Source: an uncultured Eubacteriales bacterium (GTDB lineage: Bacteria; Bacillota; Clostridia; TANB77; CAG-508). Taken from it: a DNA stretch of 6,972 bases. Below are positions 5,201 to 6,972 of the stretch, piece after piece. The notes beneath the pieces were generated by a model. It made no database searches. It saw only the letters and a program-made list of their open reading frames with translations, and was not told the DNA's origin. Position 1 is the first letter of the stretch. Every line of letters starts with the position of its first letter. The position numbers and the translations under genes are program-made. The stretch is taken from assembly GCA_902760765.1 (NCBI GenBank), contig CACWHO010000047.1:1-6972 (forward strand). Reading direction: 5' to 3'.

Positions 5201-6972
5201 ATGAATAATTATTATTTAAACAAATTGGAGTATAATAAAATTTTGGAAATACTTTCAAATTATTCAAGCACATATATTGGAAAAGACATGTGCTTAAATT
5301 TATTGCCATCAAATGATAAACAAGAAGTTAAAGAAAAATTAGAAGAAACAAAAGAGGCTGTAGATATATTATATAGAAGTAGCACACCACCAATTACAGA
5401 CCAATTACAGATATTGCAGATAATACAATAAACATAAAAATAATAGAATCAAACAATACATTATCAATAAAAGCAATATTAGATTTAACAAAAATATTTG
5501 ATATTGCAAATGAATTAAAAAAATACTTTTACACAGATTATATAAAATCAGAAGATTACCCAATTTTAGATGCAATATTTTCAAAATTATATACTAATTT
5601 ATCTATAATAGAAAAAGTACGTAAATCAATAATTGATGAAAATACTATTGATGACAAAGCATCACAGAATTTATATAAAATTAGAAGAAAAGAACAAAAT
5701 ATTGAACAAGATATAAAGCAAAATTTAAATAAGATAATTCACTCACAAACATATTCAAAATATATGCAAGAAAGTGTTGTAACAATTAGAAATGATAGAT
5801 ATGTTATCCCAATAAAAGAAGAATATAGAAGCCAAATAAAAGGTTTTGTACATGACATTTCAAGTTCTGGCTCAACAGTTTTTATTGAACCAATTTCAAT
5901 ATTTGATTTAAATAATGAGCTTTCTGATTTAAAAGTTGAAGAAAATTTGGAAATTGAAAAAATATTAAAAGATTTAAGTAGCTTATTTTATCCATATCCA
6001 GAAGAGTTAAAAGATGACATTAAAAGTATTGGAAAACTAGACTTTATATTTGCAAAAGTAAGATATTCAAAAGAAATAGATGGAATAACGCCTAAAATAA
6101 ATGATAAAAAAGAGATAGTTTTAATAGATGCAAAACATCCTTTACTTGATAAAAAACAAGCTGTTCCAATTTCACTAACACTTGGAAAAGACTTTAGTAC
6201 ACTTGTTATTACAGGACCAAATACAGGTGGAAAAACAGTAACTTTAAAAACAATCGGATTATTAACTGTAATGGCATGTAGTGGATTAAATATTCCAGCA
6301 AATGAAAATTCATATATATATGTTTTTGACAATATATTTGCAGATATTGGAGATGACCAAAGCATTGCAGATTCACTTAGCACATTTTCATCACATATGA
6401 AAAACATTGCAAATATTGTTCAAAATGCAACAGAAAATTCTTTAGTTTTAGTTGATGAATTAGGTTCAGGAACAGACCCAGTAGAAGGCTCTGCACTTGC
6501 TATTAGTATTTTAGATTATTTTAAAAAGAAAGATATATTAACAGTTGCAACAACACATTATCAAGAATTAAAAAAATATGCATTAATAACAAAAGGATTT
6601 GAAAATGCATCTGTTGAGTTTGATATAAACACACTTTCACCAACATACCATTTATTAATTGGCGTTCCAGGAAAAAGTAATGCATTTGAAATTAGTAAAA
6701 AACTTGAATTATCAGAAGATATAATAGAAAATGCAAAATTAAATTTAACAAAAAAAGATGTTGATTTTGAAGAATTATTAAAAAACATTTATGATAATAA
6801 ATCAAAAATAGAAAATGAAAAAGAAATGATTTCTAAAGAATTGCAAAAAATTGAAGATTTAAAGAAAACATTAGAAAGAGATAATTCTTTAATTGAAGAA
6901 CAGGAAAAAGAAATAATTAATAATGCTAAAATAAAGGCAAGAGAAATATTGTTAGATGCAAAAGAAGATGCA
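5201..6972 (+). pseudogene. mutS2: MutS2, DNA recombination-suppressing ATPase (frameshifted, 3' end beyond window)
   Basis: MutS2 is a MutS-family ATPase, distinct from mismatch-repair MutS, that acts on recombination intermediates and, in Bacillus subtilis, on collided ribosomes. The frame from 5201 stops at 5429-5431 after 76 codons. From 5412 the correct frame runs unbroken to the right edge. Removing one copy of an 11-bp tandem repeat (5390-5411) restores a continuous protein of 590 residues to the edge. Counting on the repaired protein, Walker A GPNTGGKT lies at 335-342, the Walker B segment LVLVDELGSGTDP begins at 411, and DDQSIADSLSTFSSHM lies between them. A Lys/Glu-rich coiled coil begins near residue 515. 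The KOW and Smr nuclease domains of the usual protein of about 780 residues would lie beyond the window. The first ATG in the second frame is at 5764 and has no ribosome-binding site, so a functional restart is unlikely. As written the gene is off. Confidence 0.93.
5390..5411 (+). repeat. Perfect 11-bp tandem duplication breaking mutS2
   Basis: CCAATTACAGA is present twice in direct succession (5390-5400, 5401-5411). With one copy the protein reads STPPITDIADNTINIKIIE, a normal MutS2 N-terminal segment. With two it shifts frame and ends at 5431. This is typical of replication slippage and could in principle revert by the same route. Confidence 0.92.

Noticed and set aside
5988..6788. Minus-strand open frames opposite mutS2
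   Set aside because: They lie under conserved MutS2 ATPase motifs and resemble no protein family.
1..6972. Mollicute genetic code (TGA as Trp)
   Set aside because: Tryptophan is TGG throughout and no in-frame TGA occurs in the read-through frames; the breaks in priA and mutS2 are indels ending at TAA, not recoded TGA codons.
1..6972. CRISPR array, insertion sequence, tRNA or rRNA
   Set aside because: No regularly spaced repeats, transposase motifs or terminal inverted repeats, and no cloverleaf or rRNA-like G/C-rich segment could be seen on either strand.

Overview
The window is about three-quarters A+T. It uses TAA/TAG stops, TGG for tryptophan, AGGAGG-type ribosome-binding sites and sigma-A-type promoters. 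Together with a SipW/TasA-type secreted protein and a prepilin-like KGITLVALV leader, this points to a low-GC Firmicute, most likely an uncultured gut-type clostridial lineage. That placement is inference; no rRNA or other marker is present.

Layout. Minus strand, positions 1-2586: a single promoter (TTGATA-17-TATAAT) reads a prepilin-like membrane protein gene and then priA, the replication-restart helicase, 11 bp downstream. priA is broken. Its frame is lost inside the zinc-binding region, where about 53 bp appear to be missing, and the rest continues in another frame to the left edge. Plus strand, positions 2742-4919: a divergent promoter (TTGACT-17-TATAAT) leads into three consecutive genes for small secreted proteins. 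The first is a recognisable TasA/camelysin-type protein. The second and third have the same leader architecture but different ectodomains, and the third carries two segments resembling ChW (clostridial hydrophobic, Gly-Trp) repeats. Plus strand, positions 5084-6972: a third promoter (TTGAGA-17-TAAAAT, extended -10) drives mutS2. This gene is also broken, by a perfect 11-bp tandem duplication after about 67 codons, and it runs off the right edge.

Function. The three secreted proteins look like one cell-surface or matrix-fibre unit, with a TasA-like main subunit and two accessory subunits. It has no local signal peptidase of the SipW type. It sits between two housekeeping genome-maintenance genes, so it is probably an accessory cassette. 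The prepilin-like protein is transcribed divergently from it and is also envelope-directed, but nothing links the two functionally beyond proximity.

Most worth a second look: (1) the three-gene secreted cassette and its ChW-like third member; (2) two independent frame-disrupting lesions, in priA and mutS2, within 5 kb, which are either real decay or switching or an assembly problem; (3) the divergent control region with an 11-bp-spaced direct repeat on the -35 box and a hairpin in the leader.
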